Assembly: GCF_030315685.1 (NCBI RefSeq)
Contig: NZ_JASXSI010000016.1
Coordinates: forward strand, 83,237-147,236
Reading direction: 5' to 3'
Source of the DNA: Gordonia sp. ABSL11-1
Lineage (GTDB): Bacteria > Actinomycetota > Actinomycetes > Mycobacteriales > Mycobacteriaceae
Length of the DNA: 64,000 nt
In this document: positions 17,300 to 26,040 of the stretch, piece by piece
How positions within the stretch are numbered: the first letter of the stretch is position 1
How the letters are laid out: each line of letters begins with the position of its first letter
Translations under genes and position numbers: made by a program
The notes under the pieces: model-generated
Database searches by the model: none
Told to the model about the DNA's origin: nothing
The model's input: only the letters and a program-made list of their open reading frames with translations

Positions 17300-18016
17300 G
17301 TGATTGCTGCCCTGCTCCTGAGCTTCGGCGTGATCTTCGTTGCCGAACTCGGTGACAAGTCGCAGCTGATGGCCATGACCTATGCCCTCCGGTACCGATG
17401 GTGGGTCGTCCTGCTCGCGATCACCGTGGCGACGACCGCGGTGCACGCGGTGTCGGTGTTCTTCGGCCACTTCCTCGGTCTCTCCATCCCGGCCGACCTG
17501 ATGTCGATCCTCGCCGGGATCGCGATGCTGGTCTTCGGCCTGTGGACCCTGCGCGGCGATCATCTCGACGACGACGAGTCGAGCAAGGCCGAGCGGGTCG
17601 GTGCATCCGTCTTCTTCGCGGTCATGTCGTCGTTCTTCCTCGCCGAACTGGGCGACAAGACGATGCTCGCGACCATCACGCTGTCCACCAACAACGACTG
17701 GCTCGGGGTGTGGATCGGGTCGACCGTGGGCATGGTCGCCGCCGACGCACTCGCGATCGCGGTCGGCGCCCTGCTCGGCAGACATCTGCCGGAGCGGATC
17801 ATCGCGCGCGGGGCAGCGGTCCTGTTCTTCGGATTCGCCGCGTGGCTGCTGTGGGAGGGCCTCGCCGATGCCGGCACCGTCACCGTGATCGCCACCCTCA
17901 GCGCCGTCGTCGTGCTCCTCGGCATCGGTGCGATCTATCTCCGTTACCTGCGACGCACCGCCGTGACCACGGCCGACGACGACACCGACGAGGATTCCCG
18001 AACGATCGCTCGGTGA
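17300..18016 (+). CDS. TMEM165/GDT1 (UPF0016) family divalent-cation transporter
   Basis: 238 residues, six to seven membrane helices. Two copies of the E-x-G-D-K-[TS] motif are seen: FVAELGDKSQLMAM and FLAELGDKTMLATI, which form the Mn2+/Ca2+ site in this family. Bacterial members (MneA/MneP-like roles) export manganese. An acidic loop (DHLDDDESSKAE) joins the halves and an acidic tail ends the protein. Probably leaderless GTG start. Confidence 0.88.
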   Translation: MIAALLLSFGVIFVAELGDKSQLMAMTYALRYRWWVVLLAITVATTAVHAVSVFFGHFLGLSIPADLMSILAGIAMLVFGLWTLRGDHLDDDESSKAERVGASVFFAVMSSFFLAELGDKTMLATITLSTNNDWLGVWIGSTVGMVAADALAIAVGALLGRHLPERIIARGAAVLFFGFAAWLLWEGLADAGTVTVIATLSAVVVLLGIGAIYLRYLRRTAVTTADDDTDEDSRTIAR

Positions 18017-18125
18017 GAGCGGGGGTTGCGGTCGGCGGACGACCGCGTCCTGTCTAGGGTGTGTCGGGTGACACCGATCGCGGCCGCCACTCCCCGGCGG
18101 CCGGTGTACCCCGAAAGGACTCTCA

Positions 18126-18887
18126 ATGGACGTTTCCGGCTCTTCCGTACTGGTCACCGGCGCAGCATCCGGACTCGGCGCCGCGACCGCGCAGCGTTTC
18201 GCCGCCGCCGGCGCCCAGGTGTTCGGGCTCGACCTGCAGCCGTCCATCGACAAGGCGACCCCGACCGGCGGGGTGACCCTGCTGCCGGCCGACGTCACCA
18301 ACGAGGTCGAGGTGAAGGCCGCGATCGACACCATCAGCGATGGCGGAGCGCCCCTGCGCGCCGCGGTGAACTGCGCCGGCGTCGGCTGGGCCGCACGCAT
18401 CCTGGGCAAGGACGGTCCGCACGACCTGTTGCTGTTCCAGAAGATCATCAACATCAATCTCGTCGGCACGTTCAACGTGATGCGGCTGGCCGCGGCCCAG
18501 ATGGCCACCGAGTCGACCGTCGACGGCGACGGACAGCGCGGCGTGATCATCAACACCGCATCGGTTGCCGCGTTCGAGGGACAGATCGGGCAGATCGCCT
18601 ACGCCGCATCCAAGGGCGGCGTGCACGCGATGACCATCTCAGCCGCCCGCGATCTCGCCCGCGTCGGCGTGCGCGTGTGCACCATCGCCCCGGGCACCAT
18701 CAAGACACCGATGCTCGCCGGCGTGACGCCGGAGTTCCAGCAGACGCTGGCCGAGGCGATACCCTTCCCGCAGCGACTCGGCGAGCCGGAGGAGTACGCC
18801 CAGCTGGCCGAGTTCATCGTCGCCCACAACTATCTCAACGGCGAGACCATCCGCATGGACGGCGCCATCCGCATGGCGCCGCGCTGA
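18126..18887 (+). CDS. SDR-family NAD(P)-dependent dehydrogenase (HSD10-like)
   Basis: 253 residues. Rossmann TGAASGLGAATAQRF, NNAG equivalent VNCAGVGWA, catalytic Ser in NTASVAAFEGQIGQIAYAASKGG (YxxxK), and PGTIKTPML. Overall layout fits type II 3-hydroxyacyl-CoA dehydrogenases (HSD17B10-like), which oxidise 3-hydroxyacyl-CoA with NAD+. The coenzyme site LDLQPS with an Asp after strand 2 favours NAD(H). RBS GAAAGGA precedes ATG. Converges on the membrane protein gene, ending one base before it. Confidence 0.85.
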   Translation: MDVSGSSVLVTGAASGLGAATAQRFAAAGAQVFGLDLQPSIDKATPTGGVTLLPADVTNEVEVKAAIDTISDGGAPLRAAVNCAGVGWAARILGKDGPHDLLLFQKIININLVGTFNVMRLAAAQMATESTVDGDGQRGVIINTASVAAFEGQIGQIAYAASKGGVHAMTISAARDLARVGVRVCTIAPGTIKTPMLAGVTPEFQQTLAEAIPFPQRLGEPEEYAQLAEFIVAHNYLNGETIRMDGAIRMAPR

Positions 18888-20036
18888 TCAGGAGCTGTTC
18901 TCCGACAGCGACTTCCGAGCGACGGCCGCAGACAGACGCAGCAGTGGTGCCGCGTCCTCCTCGAGTTGCCGACCGCCCGGTAGCACCTCACGGACGGCGC
19001 CGCGGGCTCGCCCCGCGAGCGCGTGGTCCTCGGCCGCGGCCCAGAGCATGTCGGCACGTGCGTCGTCATCGACGATCTCGAAATCGTCGGTGAGATGGGG
19101 GCTCAGTTGAGTGAGGGCGTCCCGGATCTCGACGACCCGCCGATGCAGGATCAGCGACGGCGTGGACGTCGTGCCCGCACCGTCCGGGGCCGACGCAACG
19201 TTCGTGGATTCACTTAGTGGCAGAACGACTTCGGGAACCGCGCCGGTCACCAGCTCCCACAACGGCTGCAGGGCATCGGCGTCGCGCCGGTGCCGTCGGC
19301 CGGAGGTGATGGTGTGCCATCGTGCATGCAGCATCGGGTAGCTGATGCCGATCAGGAATCCGACGACGCCGATGATCGAACAGGCCCGGGCGGCGCCCAA
19401 CAACCACGGCAGATCGATGACCTCCGCCGACGAGCCGATCACGAAGAGGATCTGCAGCACCGAGCTGACCGTGAGAAAGGCCAATCCGCCCAGCAGCATC
19501 CCGAGCGAGGTCCGCAGGTAGCCGTCGGCCAGGACGAGGAAGCGCCGGATGCTGCGCACACATGCAACGAATCCGTAGGTGAGATAGCCGGACGCGATGA
19601 GCACGAAGATCGCATACGCGACGTTGCGCGCGGTCCACTCCGAGAGGTTCTCAGTTCGCAGGTCGATCGGGATGACGAGCATCGACACCTGCAGGCCGAT
19701 CAGCGCGACCACCAGCGGGATCGCCTCGATGCCCGCACGCCGCTCACGTGTCGTCGAGCGGCCGGGGAAGAAGAAGACGACGATGAGGCCCGCCACGCCG
19801 ACGGCGAGCAGCGCATAGAAGAGGACGCGCGCCGCGCCGGTGAACAGCACAGTGTCGATCGCATCGGTCACGTCCTGACCCGACACCACGAAGGCGAGGG
19901 TGAGTGCGGCGATCGCGACCGTCATCGCCACAGCCTGCAATCCACCGCCCTCCCGGCGGATCTGCTCGAGACGCCAGCACAGCGCGGCCGCGAAGACGAC
20001 CGCGGCGATCGCGTTGACCACGCCGATCGCGATCAT
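18888..20036 (-). CDS. Multi-pass membrane protein, MAB_1171c-like putative transporter
   Basis: 382 residues; about seven to eight helices in the first 240 residues, then an approximately 140-residue cytoplasmic C-terminal domain (MLHARWHTITSGRRHRR, RVVEIRDALTQLSPHL). The architecture matches actinobacterial proteins annotated as MAB_1171c family, usually beside an XRE regulator and an ImmA/IrrE peptidase. Function is unproven. Start is one base after the peptidase stop (TGACATG), so translation is coupled. Confidence 0.7.
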   Translation of the reverse strand: MIAIGVVNAIAAVVFAAALCWRLEQIRREGGGLQAVAMTVAIAALTLAFVVSGQDVTDAIDTVLFTGAARVLFYALLAVGVAGLIVVFFFPGRSTTRERRAGIEAIPLVVALIGLQVSMLVIPIDLRTENLSEWTARNVAYAIFVLIASGYLTYGFVACVRSIRRFLVLADGYLRTSLGMLLGGLAFLTVSSVLQILFVIGSSAEVIDLPWLLGAARACSIIGVVGFLIGISYPMLHARWHTITSGRRHRRDADALQPLWELVTGAVPEVVLPLSESTNVASAPDGAGTTSTPSLILHRRVVEIRDALTQLSPHLTDDFEIVDDDARADMLWAAAEDHALAGRARGAVREVLPGGRQLEEDAAPLLRLSAAVARKSLSENSS

Positions 20037-20037
20037 G

Positions 20038-20547
20038 TCAGAGCCATCCCTTGTGTCCGCCGAGCACGCGCTGGATACCGCGCAGATCGGCGTTCTCCGG
20101 AGTCGACCCGACGGTGTCGCGGGCCTCGGCGGCCCAGCTGAGGATCATCGACGCCAGCATCTCCGCCTCCCATTCGCGCTCGTCGGAGTAGCACGTGCGT
20201 CGCAGGGCGGCGTCGGAGTCGTCGTCGGACGGGGCCGACAGAGCCGACGCGTGCACCTCACCGAGCATCTGATGTCCGGCGATGAGGTGGCCGAACTCAT
20301 GGATCACGATCTGATCCTGGTGCAGCTTGGACGTGTTCGCCTGATAGAAGAAGTAATCCGCGTCCTCGGCGGCCAGCCACACCCCGTTGGGCATCCCGGC
20401 CGGCAACGGGTGGGCGATCAGCCGGATCGGACGGCCGCGGCGTTCGCCATAGCGCCCACAGAGTTGCGAGACGTCGAGCGGCAGATCGAGGTCGAGCCCG
20501 CGGAGCGTGTCGCGGCACAATGCTCGGAGCGCCCGTTGACGTCGCAT
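20038..20547 (-). CDS. ImmA/IrrE family metallo-endopeptidase
   Basis: 169 residues. The zinc motif HEFGHLIAGH (HExxH) lies centrally after QDQIVI-type strand; downstream EREWEAEMLASMIL supplies the third ligand region. ImmA/IrrE peptidases cleave partner XRE repressors (ImmR, DdrO). Cytosolic. Lies 27 bases after the XRE gene and immediately before the membrane protein gene. Partnership with the XRE protein is strongly suggested by order but not shown. Confidence 0.85.
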   Translation of the reverse strand: MRRQRALRALCRDTLRGLDLDLPLDVSQLCGRYGERRGRPIRLIAHPLPAGMPNGVWLAAEDADYFFYQANTSKLHQDQIVIHEFGHLIAGHQMLGEVHASALSAPSDDDSDAALRRTCYSDEREWEAEMLASMILSWAAEARDTVGSTPENADLRGIQRVLGGHKGWL

Positions 20548-20574
20548 GGATGACAGGGGGCTCCGGTAGCGGAG

Positions 20575-21141
20575 TCAGTCGTTGACGATCGGTCCGCCGA
20601 CGATCCGCAGGCGCGCGTCCTCGGAGATCCCCGCCGCGATGATGTCCGGCGGATCCTTCGGAAGGCCCTGCTGCTCACGCAGCACCTTGATCAGCTCGTT
20701 CACGACGGTGACCGAGTCGCTGGACAGACCGGCGAGCCGGAAGGCTGCGAGCTGCACATTGGTGTCGGCCTGCAGACGCATCAGGTCGATCTCGTCACGT
20801 GTGCGCTGCGCGGCCCGGTCTTCCAAGAAGTAGTGGACGTCCACACCGAACGCCGCAGCGATCCCCTCCACGGTGCGGAACGACGGCGACTTAGCCTTTC
20901 CCGATCGCAGCTGACTCAGATACGACTCACCGAGGCGGAATCCGCGTTCGGTGGACCGGGCAGCGATCGCCTTGGCGCTGTAGGCACGTCCGTTGGGTCC
21001 CGGAACTGTCCGGAACAGTTCTTCCAGGCGTCGAGCAAAGAGCCCTGGGTCCACTGTTTCGTGTTGCATGGCATCGACCGACCTCGTGTCGGTTCGACGC
21101 CCGCCATCAACGGCGGGCATTTCCGTACCCTGTGAAGTCAT
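20575..21141 (-). CDS. XRE-family regulator with long C-terminal domain, EspR-like N-terminus
   Basis: 188 residues from ATG 21141, preceded by GGGGAG (ATG 21069, MQHETVDPG, is an alternative with GAGGT upstream). HTH: FARRLEELFRTVPGPNG, YSAKAIAARSTERGFRLGESYLSQLRSGKAKSPSFRTVEGIAAAFGV, then VHYFLEDRAAQRT. The SYLSQLRSG recognition helix is close to that of EspR/nucleoid-type regulators in mycobacteria. The C-terminal 80 residues (LAAFRLAGLSSDSVTVVNELIKVLREQQG) likely dimerise. Probable repressor of its own operon and possible ImmA substrate. Confidence 0.8.
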   Translation of the reverse strand: MTSQGTEMPAVDGGRRTDTRSVDAMQHETVDPGLFARRLEELFRTVPGPNGRAYSAKAIAARSTERGFRLGESYLSQLRSGKAKSPSFRTVEGIAAAFGVDVHYFLEDRAAQRTRDEIDLMRLQADTNVQLAAFRLAGLSSDSVTVVNELIKVLREQQGLPKDPPDIIAAGISEDARLRIVGGPIVND

Positions 21142-21177
21142 CATTCTCCCCGGCAAATCCAAAGCTTGAACTTGCAA

Positions 21178-21412
21178 ACATTAAAGACCTGCGTGCAGCG
21201 TCGTTGCAACGATCGGTACGATCAGAACGTACCTGACGGCCACTGCCCATGCGTATCACCTGTGCCAATGATGTAACGACTACCCATTGTGGCATTGTTC
21301 ACACTCGATCGTAAACATCCTGCAGCGGCGCAAATCCGAGTTTACCTGAGCGTGAACAGTGGGCGACGATGCACCACGACCGTTCTCCTGCCCGTAACCC
21401 GAACGAGGTCCG
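21178..21412. other. Divergent control region between XRE operon and surface protein gene
   Basis: No gene in 235 bases. AT-richer than flanks, with GTTGCAAC palindrome near 21209 and phased short repeats (CGATCGGTACGATCAG, AACGTACC). These could be operator sites for the XRE regulator; no motif is known for it. Confidence 0.35.
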
Positions 21413-22549
21413 ATGACACACCGCACCCCCGAGCAGCCGCCATCGCGCCGCCGCATGGGTGCGCTGGCCGCGATGATCGCCGTGATCGCGCTCGCTGTTC
21501 TCGGTGTCGGCGCAGGTGTGGCCCTGTCCGCCCCGGATTCGTCGGACTCGTCGGGCAGCGGCGCGCAGTCGGAGCGGTCGGGTTCCGGGAGCGGCTCCGA
21601 TTCGAGCGAGGGCGGCTCGCACGAGCACTCCGGCAGTTGGGGACATCACGGGCACGGTGGCGGATGGCATGGGTCACCCGGCGGCTCCGATGACGACGAT
21701 GACGATGACGACGGATCGACCGGCGGTCCGTCCGAGACCACGGGGCCGTCGGGGAGCACGGGGCCGTCAGGGACCACCGAGCCCTCCGGCAGCTCCGAGA
21801 CGTCGGGGAGCACTGAACCGTCGGAAGGCACTGAGCCGTCGGAAGGCACTGAGCCGCCGGAAGGCACTGAGCCGCCGGAAAGCACCGAACCGTCGGAAAG
21901 CACTGAACCTTCCGAGAGCACGCCGCCGACCGAGACGACCGACACCACGGTGACGGTACCCCCGGCCGCAGGTGGCGGTTCCGGCGGTGGCGTCGGCTTT
22001 CCGCCGCGACCACCGGGCTTCACATCGACCCCACAGACCGGCGGATCGATGCCGGGCAGCAGCGGCGACGACTCGTCGGGTGGCAGTCCGTCGGTCGGCG
22101 GTCAGTCGGGTGGCGGTCAGTCGGGTGGCGGTCAGTCGGGTGGCGCCGCGGCGCAGAATGCTCCGGTGCCGAGCGTGCCGACCGCGAACCCGCCCGGCGC
22201 CGGCGGTGCCGGCGGTGGCCCCGGCGGATCGTCGGCGGGCGGGCCGGCCGGCAGCGCCCCGGCAGGTGGCGGGCAGTCGGGCGACGGTGCGTCGACCGGC
22301 ACCCACCAACCCGACAGTGCCGATCCCAACACCGCGGGTCCCAACACCGCCGGGTCGGACAGCTCTCACGTGGCCCAGGCCGCGCAATCCGCGCCGGCGG
22401 GAGCACCCGTCGCCGACGACACCAGCCTCATGTCCTCGACCCGTCGAATCCTCGTCGGATTGGCCCCGGGCGGGCTGTTGCTCCTCGGCGCGGTCGCCCT
22501 GCTCGGCAGCGGATCGTTCCTGGAGGAGTTACGTTCGTCGCGGCCCTGA
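21413..22549 (+). CDS. Low-complexity exported protein with repeats and C-terminal membrane segment
   Basis: 378 residues. A hydrophobic segment near residues 17-38 (AAMIAVIALAVLGVGAGVALS) acts as signal or anchor. Then Ser/Gly/His-rich sequence, a run of eight Asp, six [ST]EP[SP]E[GS] units, GGQSG repeats and a Gly/Pro/Ser stretch. The end has a second helix (ILVGLAPGGLLLLGAVALLGSGSF) and a short charged tail. This looks like a wall-spanning stalk protein with two membrane anchors or a sorting-like tail; no LPxTG is seen. His/Asp-rich parts might bind metal. The C-terminus overlaps the nuclease stop by 21 bases. Confidence 0.7.
   Translation: MTHRTPEQPPSRRRMGALAAMIAVIALAVLGVGAGVALSAPDSSDSSGSGAQSERSGSGSGSDSSEGGSHEHSGSWGHHGHGGGWHGSPGGSDDDDDDDDGSTGGPSETTGPSGSTGPSGTTEPSGSSETSGSTEPSEGTEPSEGTEPPEGTEPPESTEPSESTEPSESTPPTETTDTTVTVPPAAGGGSGGGVGFPPRPPGFTSTPQTGGSMPGSSGDDSSGGSPSVGGQSGGGQSGGGQSGGAAAQNAPVPSVPTANPPGAGGAGGGPGGSSAGGPAGSAPAGGGQSGDGASTGTHQPDSADPNTAGPNTAGSDSSHVAQAAQSAPAGAPVADDTSLMSSTRRILVGLAPGGLLLLGAVALLGSGSFLEELRSSRP
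21812..21919 (+). repeat. Six 18-bp coding repeats (TEPSEG-type)
   Basis: Units ACTGAACCGTCGGAAGGC and close variants occur six times at 21812, 21830, 21848, 21866, 21884 and 21902. Differences are mostly single bases, so copy number may vary between strains. Confidence 0.85.
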
Positions 22550-24241
22550 TCGCGGTCCGTGGCGATCGGTTCCGGATCCACCGTGGTCGCGGAACTCCAG
22601 CACTTGATCCCGATGCGGGACATCCTGTTTCGCGGAACCGTCGATCCACTCGCGGAGCACCTTGGTCGCGCGCACATCGTCCTCGTTGTACTCGAGCAGT
22701 CGTCTGCGCTGGGTGAGATCCATCGTGGCCTCCCCCAGCCCGACGGCCTCGCGATACCAGTCCATGGAGGCCTCGCCACTCGCCTCTGCATCACGCCAGG
22801 TGAACCCGGCTACCGGAGCGACCCGCTTCAGGCCTTTCCCGTTCGGGCACACGAAGTTCCGGCCGACCGCCTCGTAGATGTCCACCCACTCGTCGGACGC
22901 GATGAAGGCCTCGATCTCCCCTGGCGACGGCACTCCGGGAACCCCCGCGAACCGCTTCGCCGACCCCACCAACCACCGGTTCTCCGCCTGTTGTGAATAG
23001 CAGTATGCGGCAAAGGTCTTGCCGACCTCATGAGCAGCTTCGCGCTCGGCGCTCAGCCACGTCCAGAACTCGCCGAACGATCGGCCCTCGTCCCGGGTCG
23101 GGAGCGGCTCCCACGTCACGAACGCGCGGTACACGACGGGACGCGACGGGTCGGCGTTGTCGGTCAGCAGCGTCCCCCACATGTAGGCCCCGTGCTCGCC
23201 GTAGCTCTCCATGTCGACGTCGACCTCGACGTCGGCCCGAGTCACCACGGGTTGCTCGAGGCGCCGGATGAGCGGGGTGTCGGTCAGCCAGGCGATGGCG
23301 GTGAGCACTGCGTCGTCGAACGGCGCATTGCCGGGCCAGTCCCCCGGGGGATCACCGCGGTAGTGGGCGAGTTGGTCGATCGTCGTGATCCCGGCGTCGT
23401 TGAGCACCACACTCTGGTTGCCCCCGACGACGAGACTGACGTCGCGGCGCTCCTCGAGTTCCGGGCCACACCGCACCCACCAGGGGCAACTGCGGCACTC
23501 GCCGATCCGGCGTGGCGTCGTGGCGACACGTTGTTCGGCGATCGCGGTCCGTCGCTCGAAGATCTCCTCGTAGTCCTCGAGCAGCGGGGCCATCTCGTGC
23601 ACAACGATGCAGTCCGCATCGAGTCCGATCACACCTCCGCGCAAGTCCTGCGGATCGTCGGATGCGGCGAGCCCGAGGTCGCGCAGCATCGCGGTGAGCT
23701 GCGCCAGCCGCAGTTGGTCTCGACGCTGGTTGCGGCCGTTGCGCGACGGGTCGGGTTGCGGTGCCCAGGTCCAGACGGGACTCGTGAGCGTCGACGACCC
23801 GGCGCCGAGAGAACCGTTCGGTCGGCGATCGGGCTTCGCCGGGTAGCTCACCCGGTGATTGACGACGATGACCGGGACATAGCCATCTCCGCCCCGGATG
23901 AGGAGTTCCGCGTGACCTCGACGTCCGTGCTCGTGATCGGTCGGGAGCGTCGCGTTCCAGATCCAGCCGGCCCCGTCGCGGCACGCGGCCAGCGTGGTCG
24001 CGACGCGGGTGGCGTGGTCGGTGCCCGGTTGCACCAGCACCACCGTCCCGGCCGGCTGATCGCTGTGCAGCCCGCGGATCATCTCCCGCACGCGGGCTCG
24101 GTGATCGGCCGCCGCGTCCTTACGACGCTGCGCCTCGGGTGTGTCGGGCCGGGTGCGGGCCTGGTCGGGGTGAGAGTGATCGAGGGAGAGCCGATGTTCA
24201 CAGCCCGCGAGGTCTCGCGGGTGCAAAACGACTCTCGACAC
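22529..24241 (-). CDS. TM0106-family RecB-like nuclease
   Basis: 570 residues from GTG 24241, preceded by GAAGGGATGGCGA. N-terminal LHPRDLAGCEHRLSLDHS is the usual start of the family; a RecB-type cluster follows (DADCIVVHEMAP, GECRSCPWWVRCGPELE with a Cys cluster). The C-terminal half carries an RNase H-like 3'-5' exonuclease fold: VDVDMESYGEHGAYMWGTLL (DxE), WTWLSAEREAAHE and LEYNEDDVRATKVLREW (late D). DNA or RNA processing is inferred. The 3' end overlaps the surface protein gene tail to tail. Confidence 0.75.
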   Translation of the reverse strand: MSRVVLHPRDLAGCEHRLSLDHSHPDQARTRPDTPEAQRRKDAAADHRARVREMIRGLHSDQPAGTVVLVQPGTDHATRVATTLAACRDGAGWIWNATLPTDHEHGRRGHAELLIRGGDGYVPVIVVNHRVSYPAKPDRRPNGSLGAGSSTLTSPVWTWAPQPDPSRNGRNQRRDQLRLAQLTAMLRDLGLAASDDPQDLRGGVIGLDADCIVVHEMAPLLEDYEEIFERRTAIAEQRVATTPRRIGECRSCPWWVRCGPELEERRDVSLVVGGNQSVVLNDAGITTIDQLAHYRGDPPGDWPGNAPFDDAVLTAIAWLTDTPLIRRLEQPVVTRADVEVDVDMESYGEHGAYMWGTLLTDNADPSRPVVYRAFVTWEPLPTRDEGRSFGEFWTWLSAEREAAHEVGKTFAAYCYSQQAENRWLVGSAKRFAGVPGVPSPGEIEAFIASDEWVDIYEAVGRNFVCPNGKGLKRVAPVAGFTWRDAEASGEASMDWYREAVGLGEATMDLTQRRRLLEYNEDDVRATKVLREWIDGSAKQDVPHRDQVLEFRDHGGSGTDRHGPRSGPRRT

Positions 24242-24424
24242 TCGCCATCCCTTCGCCAGACGCTGATCGACGTGCTTCGTCCTCGACACGGAGCGATCGG
24301 TCAGCGCGGACCGACCCTGTCGAGCCTATGTAATGCTTGTACGGATGCACTCACCGGTCGCGCGGCGTTTTGAGCGTGCGTGACCGGACATGCCCGAGAC
24401 ACCGCACAGGAGGTAGGTCCTCAG

Positions 24425-25123
24425 ATGGGATTGTTCTCGTCGGACGGCAAGACCCGCGCCCAGCGCCGGGCCGAGGCCAAGGCGTTGAAGACAAAGGCCA
24501 AGTTGGAGGCGAAGCTCGAGGCCAAGACCGCGCGCAAGGACGAGAAGTCGCGTCGTCGTGACGAGCGCAAGTTCCGCAAGAAGGAACTCAAGCAGGAACG
24601 CAAGACACTGAAGGTGGCCGGCAAAGCCCAGTCGAAGGCGTCGAAAGCGGAGGCCAAGGCGATCGCCGCCCAGGCGAAGGCAGATGCCGACGCCAAGCGG
24701 TTCAGCCCGGCCAGCGTGCGGCGCTATCTGACGGTCGCGCGGCTGCTGTCCCCGGTGGTGGTGCCGATCGCCTACCGCGCCGCAGTCGCCGCTCGCGGCC
24801 AGGTGACCGCCATCCAGGCCAACCGCGCCGGCGTCGCTCCCGATGTCCTGCGGCAGTACTCGGGCCACGGCGCCACGTTGTCGGCACGCATCAGCACCAC
24901 CCGTGCAGCGCTACAGAAGGTCGCCACCAAGGACACGACCGACGAGGGCTCCGCCTTCGTGACCGCGATGACGACCCGACTCGACAACCTCGCGATCGCC
25001 GTCGACACCGCCGAGGCCATGCCTCCCGGCCAGCGCAAGACGGCGCACCGGGCCGTCGAATCCGAACTCGCCGCGATCGACGCGGACATCCTCGCCCGTC
25101 TGGGTGTGCAGGCGGGACACTGA
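24425..25123 (+). CDS. DUF6474 family protein with basic coiled-coil N-terminus
   Basis: 232 residues. Residues 1-95 are extremely Lys/Arg/Glu/Ala-rich ([19 protein letters not shown]) and predicted as a long charged helix. Residues 100-232 are a predicted helical domain ([33 protein letters not shown]). Fits actinobacterial DUF6474. A strong GGAGGT 10 bases upstream sets ATG 24425. Function unknown. The next gene, 51 bases on, is also Lys-rich, so they are likely co-expressed. Confidence 0.75.
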   Translation: MGLFSSDGKTRAQRRAEAKALKTKAKLEAKLEAKTARKDEKSRRRDERKFRKKELKQERKTLKVAGKAQSKASKAEAKAIAAQAKADADAKRFSPASVRRYLTVARLLSPVVVPIAYRAAVAARGQVTAIQANRAGVAPDVLRQYSGHGATLSARISTTRAALQKVATKDTTDEGSAFVTAMTTRLDNLAIAVDTAEAMPPGQRKTAHRAVESELAAIDADILARLGVQAGH

Positions 25124-25174
25124 GATGAGCCGGACACCGCGGACCGATTCACCGCGCAAGGGAGCGTGACGCAG

Positions 25175-25969
25175 ATGACCGGACCCGATCCGAACGACAC
25201 CTCGTCCGGTACGGGCGCACCAGAACCCGAGAAGCCCGGCGCGACAACGCCGGGGGAGCGGCCGGCGACGGAGGTATCGCCAGGCGAGGTATCGCCAGGT
25301 GAGGTACCAGCGGACGAGGTGCCGGCGGCCCCGGCGAACAAGGCCCCCGCAAAGAAGGCACCGGCGAAGAAGGACGCTGCAAAGAAAGCTCCGGCCAAGA
25401 AAGCAGCGGCCAAGAAAGCAGCGGCCAAGAAGGCGGCCGCCAAGAAAGCACCGGCGAAAAAGGCTCCGGTCAAGAAAGCAGCGGTCAAGAAAGCTCCGGT
25501 CAAGAAAGCTCCGGTCAAGAAAGCCCCGGTCAAGAAAGCCCCGGTCAAGGAGACGACGGAACCGCCCGGGAACGACCCGTCGGCACCCGAAGTCGCTGAG
25601 TCGAAACCCGGTGCACCCACACCCCCTGTGCCCACACCCCCTGTTTCCACACCCTCTGTGCCGACACCCTCTGTACCCACACCCTCTGCGGCCCGGTCCG
25701 CCTCGTCGAAGCCTCCGGTGAAGAAGAAGGCATCGACCGGGCCGTCCGGCCCGGCGTCGACCGCTCCGAGTGCACCGTCATCGCCGCCGTCGCCGGCGGT
25801 CGTCGACGTGGTCGCCGAATCGGATGCTCAGCGAGCGACTTTCGCGCAATTGCGGGCGGGCGCACCCACCGAACTGCCGACGACGAATCGCACGGTTCCG
25901 CTCGCTGCGGCGGGCGCGCTCGGAATCCTGGTGCTCCTCATCGCGATCCTGCGTCGTCGGCGGCGCTGA
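25175..25969 (+). CDS. Tail-anchored Lys/Ala/Pro repeat protein
   Basis: 264 residues. An acidic Thr/Pro/Glu start, about 14 [15 protein letters not shown] units (residues 56-125), five TP[PS]VP units, then a folded-looking patch ([24 protein letters not shown]) and a C-terminal helix [22 protein letters not shown]. The repeats resemble the histone H1-like tails of HupB and HBHA and may bind DNA or polyanions at the membrane. ATG 25175 fits the GGAG at 25161; GTG 25166 is too near it. No enzyme domain seen. Confidence 0.65.
   Translation: MTGPDPNDTSSGTGAPEPEKPGATTPGERPATEVSPGEVSPGEVPADEVPAAPANKAPAKKAPAKKDAAKKAPAKKAAAKKAAAKKAAAKKAPAKKAPVKKAAVKKAPVKKAPVKKAPVKKAPVKETTEPPGNDPSAPEVAESKPGAPTPPVPTPPVSTPSVPTPSVPTPSAARSASSKPPVKKKASTGPSGPASTAPSAPSSPPSPAVVDVVAESDAQRATFAQLRAGAPTELPTTNRTVPLAAAGALGILVLLIAILRRRRR
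25340..25549 (+). repeat. Fourteen 15-bp coding repeats (AAGAAAGCNCCGGYC-type)
   Basis: 15-base units encode [10 protein letters not shown] or KKAPV without interruption except KKDAA. The last six units (KKAPV) are nearly identical in DNA, suggesting recent expansion. Confidence 0.85.
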
Positions 25970-26040
25970 CGACCCAGACCGACCCGGCCGACCGGGGGCG
26001 AGTCCGAGAAACCGGCGCGGGACGGGTTCGGTCGTGCCGA

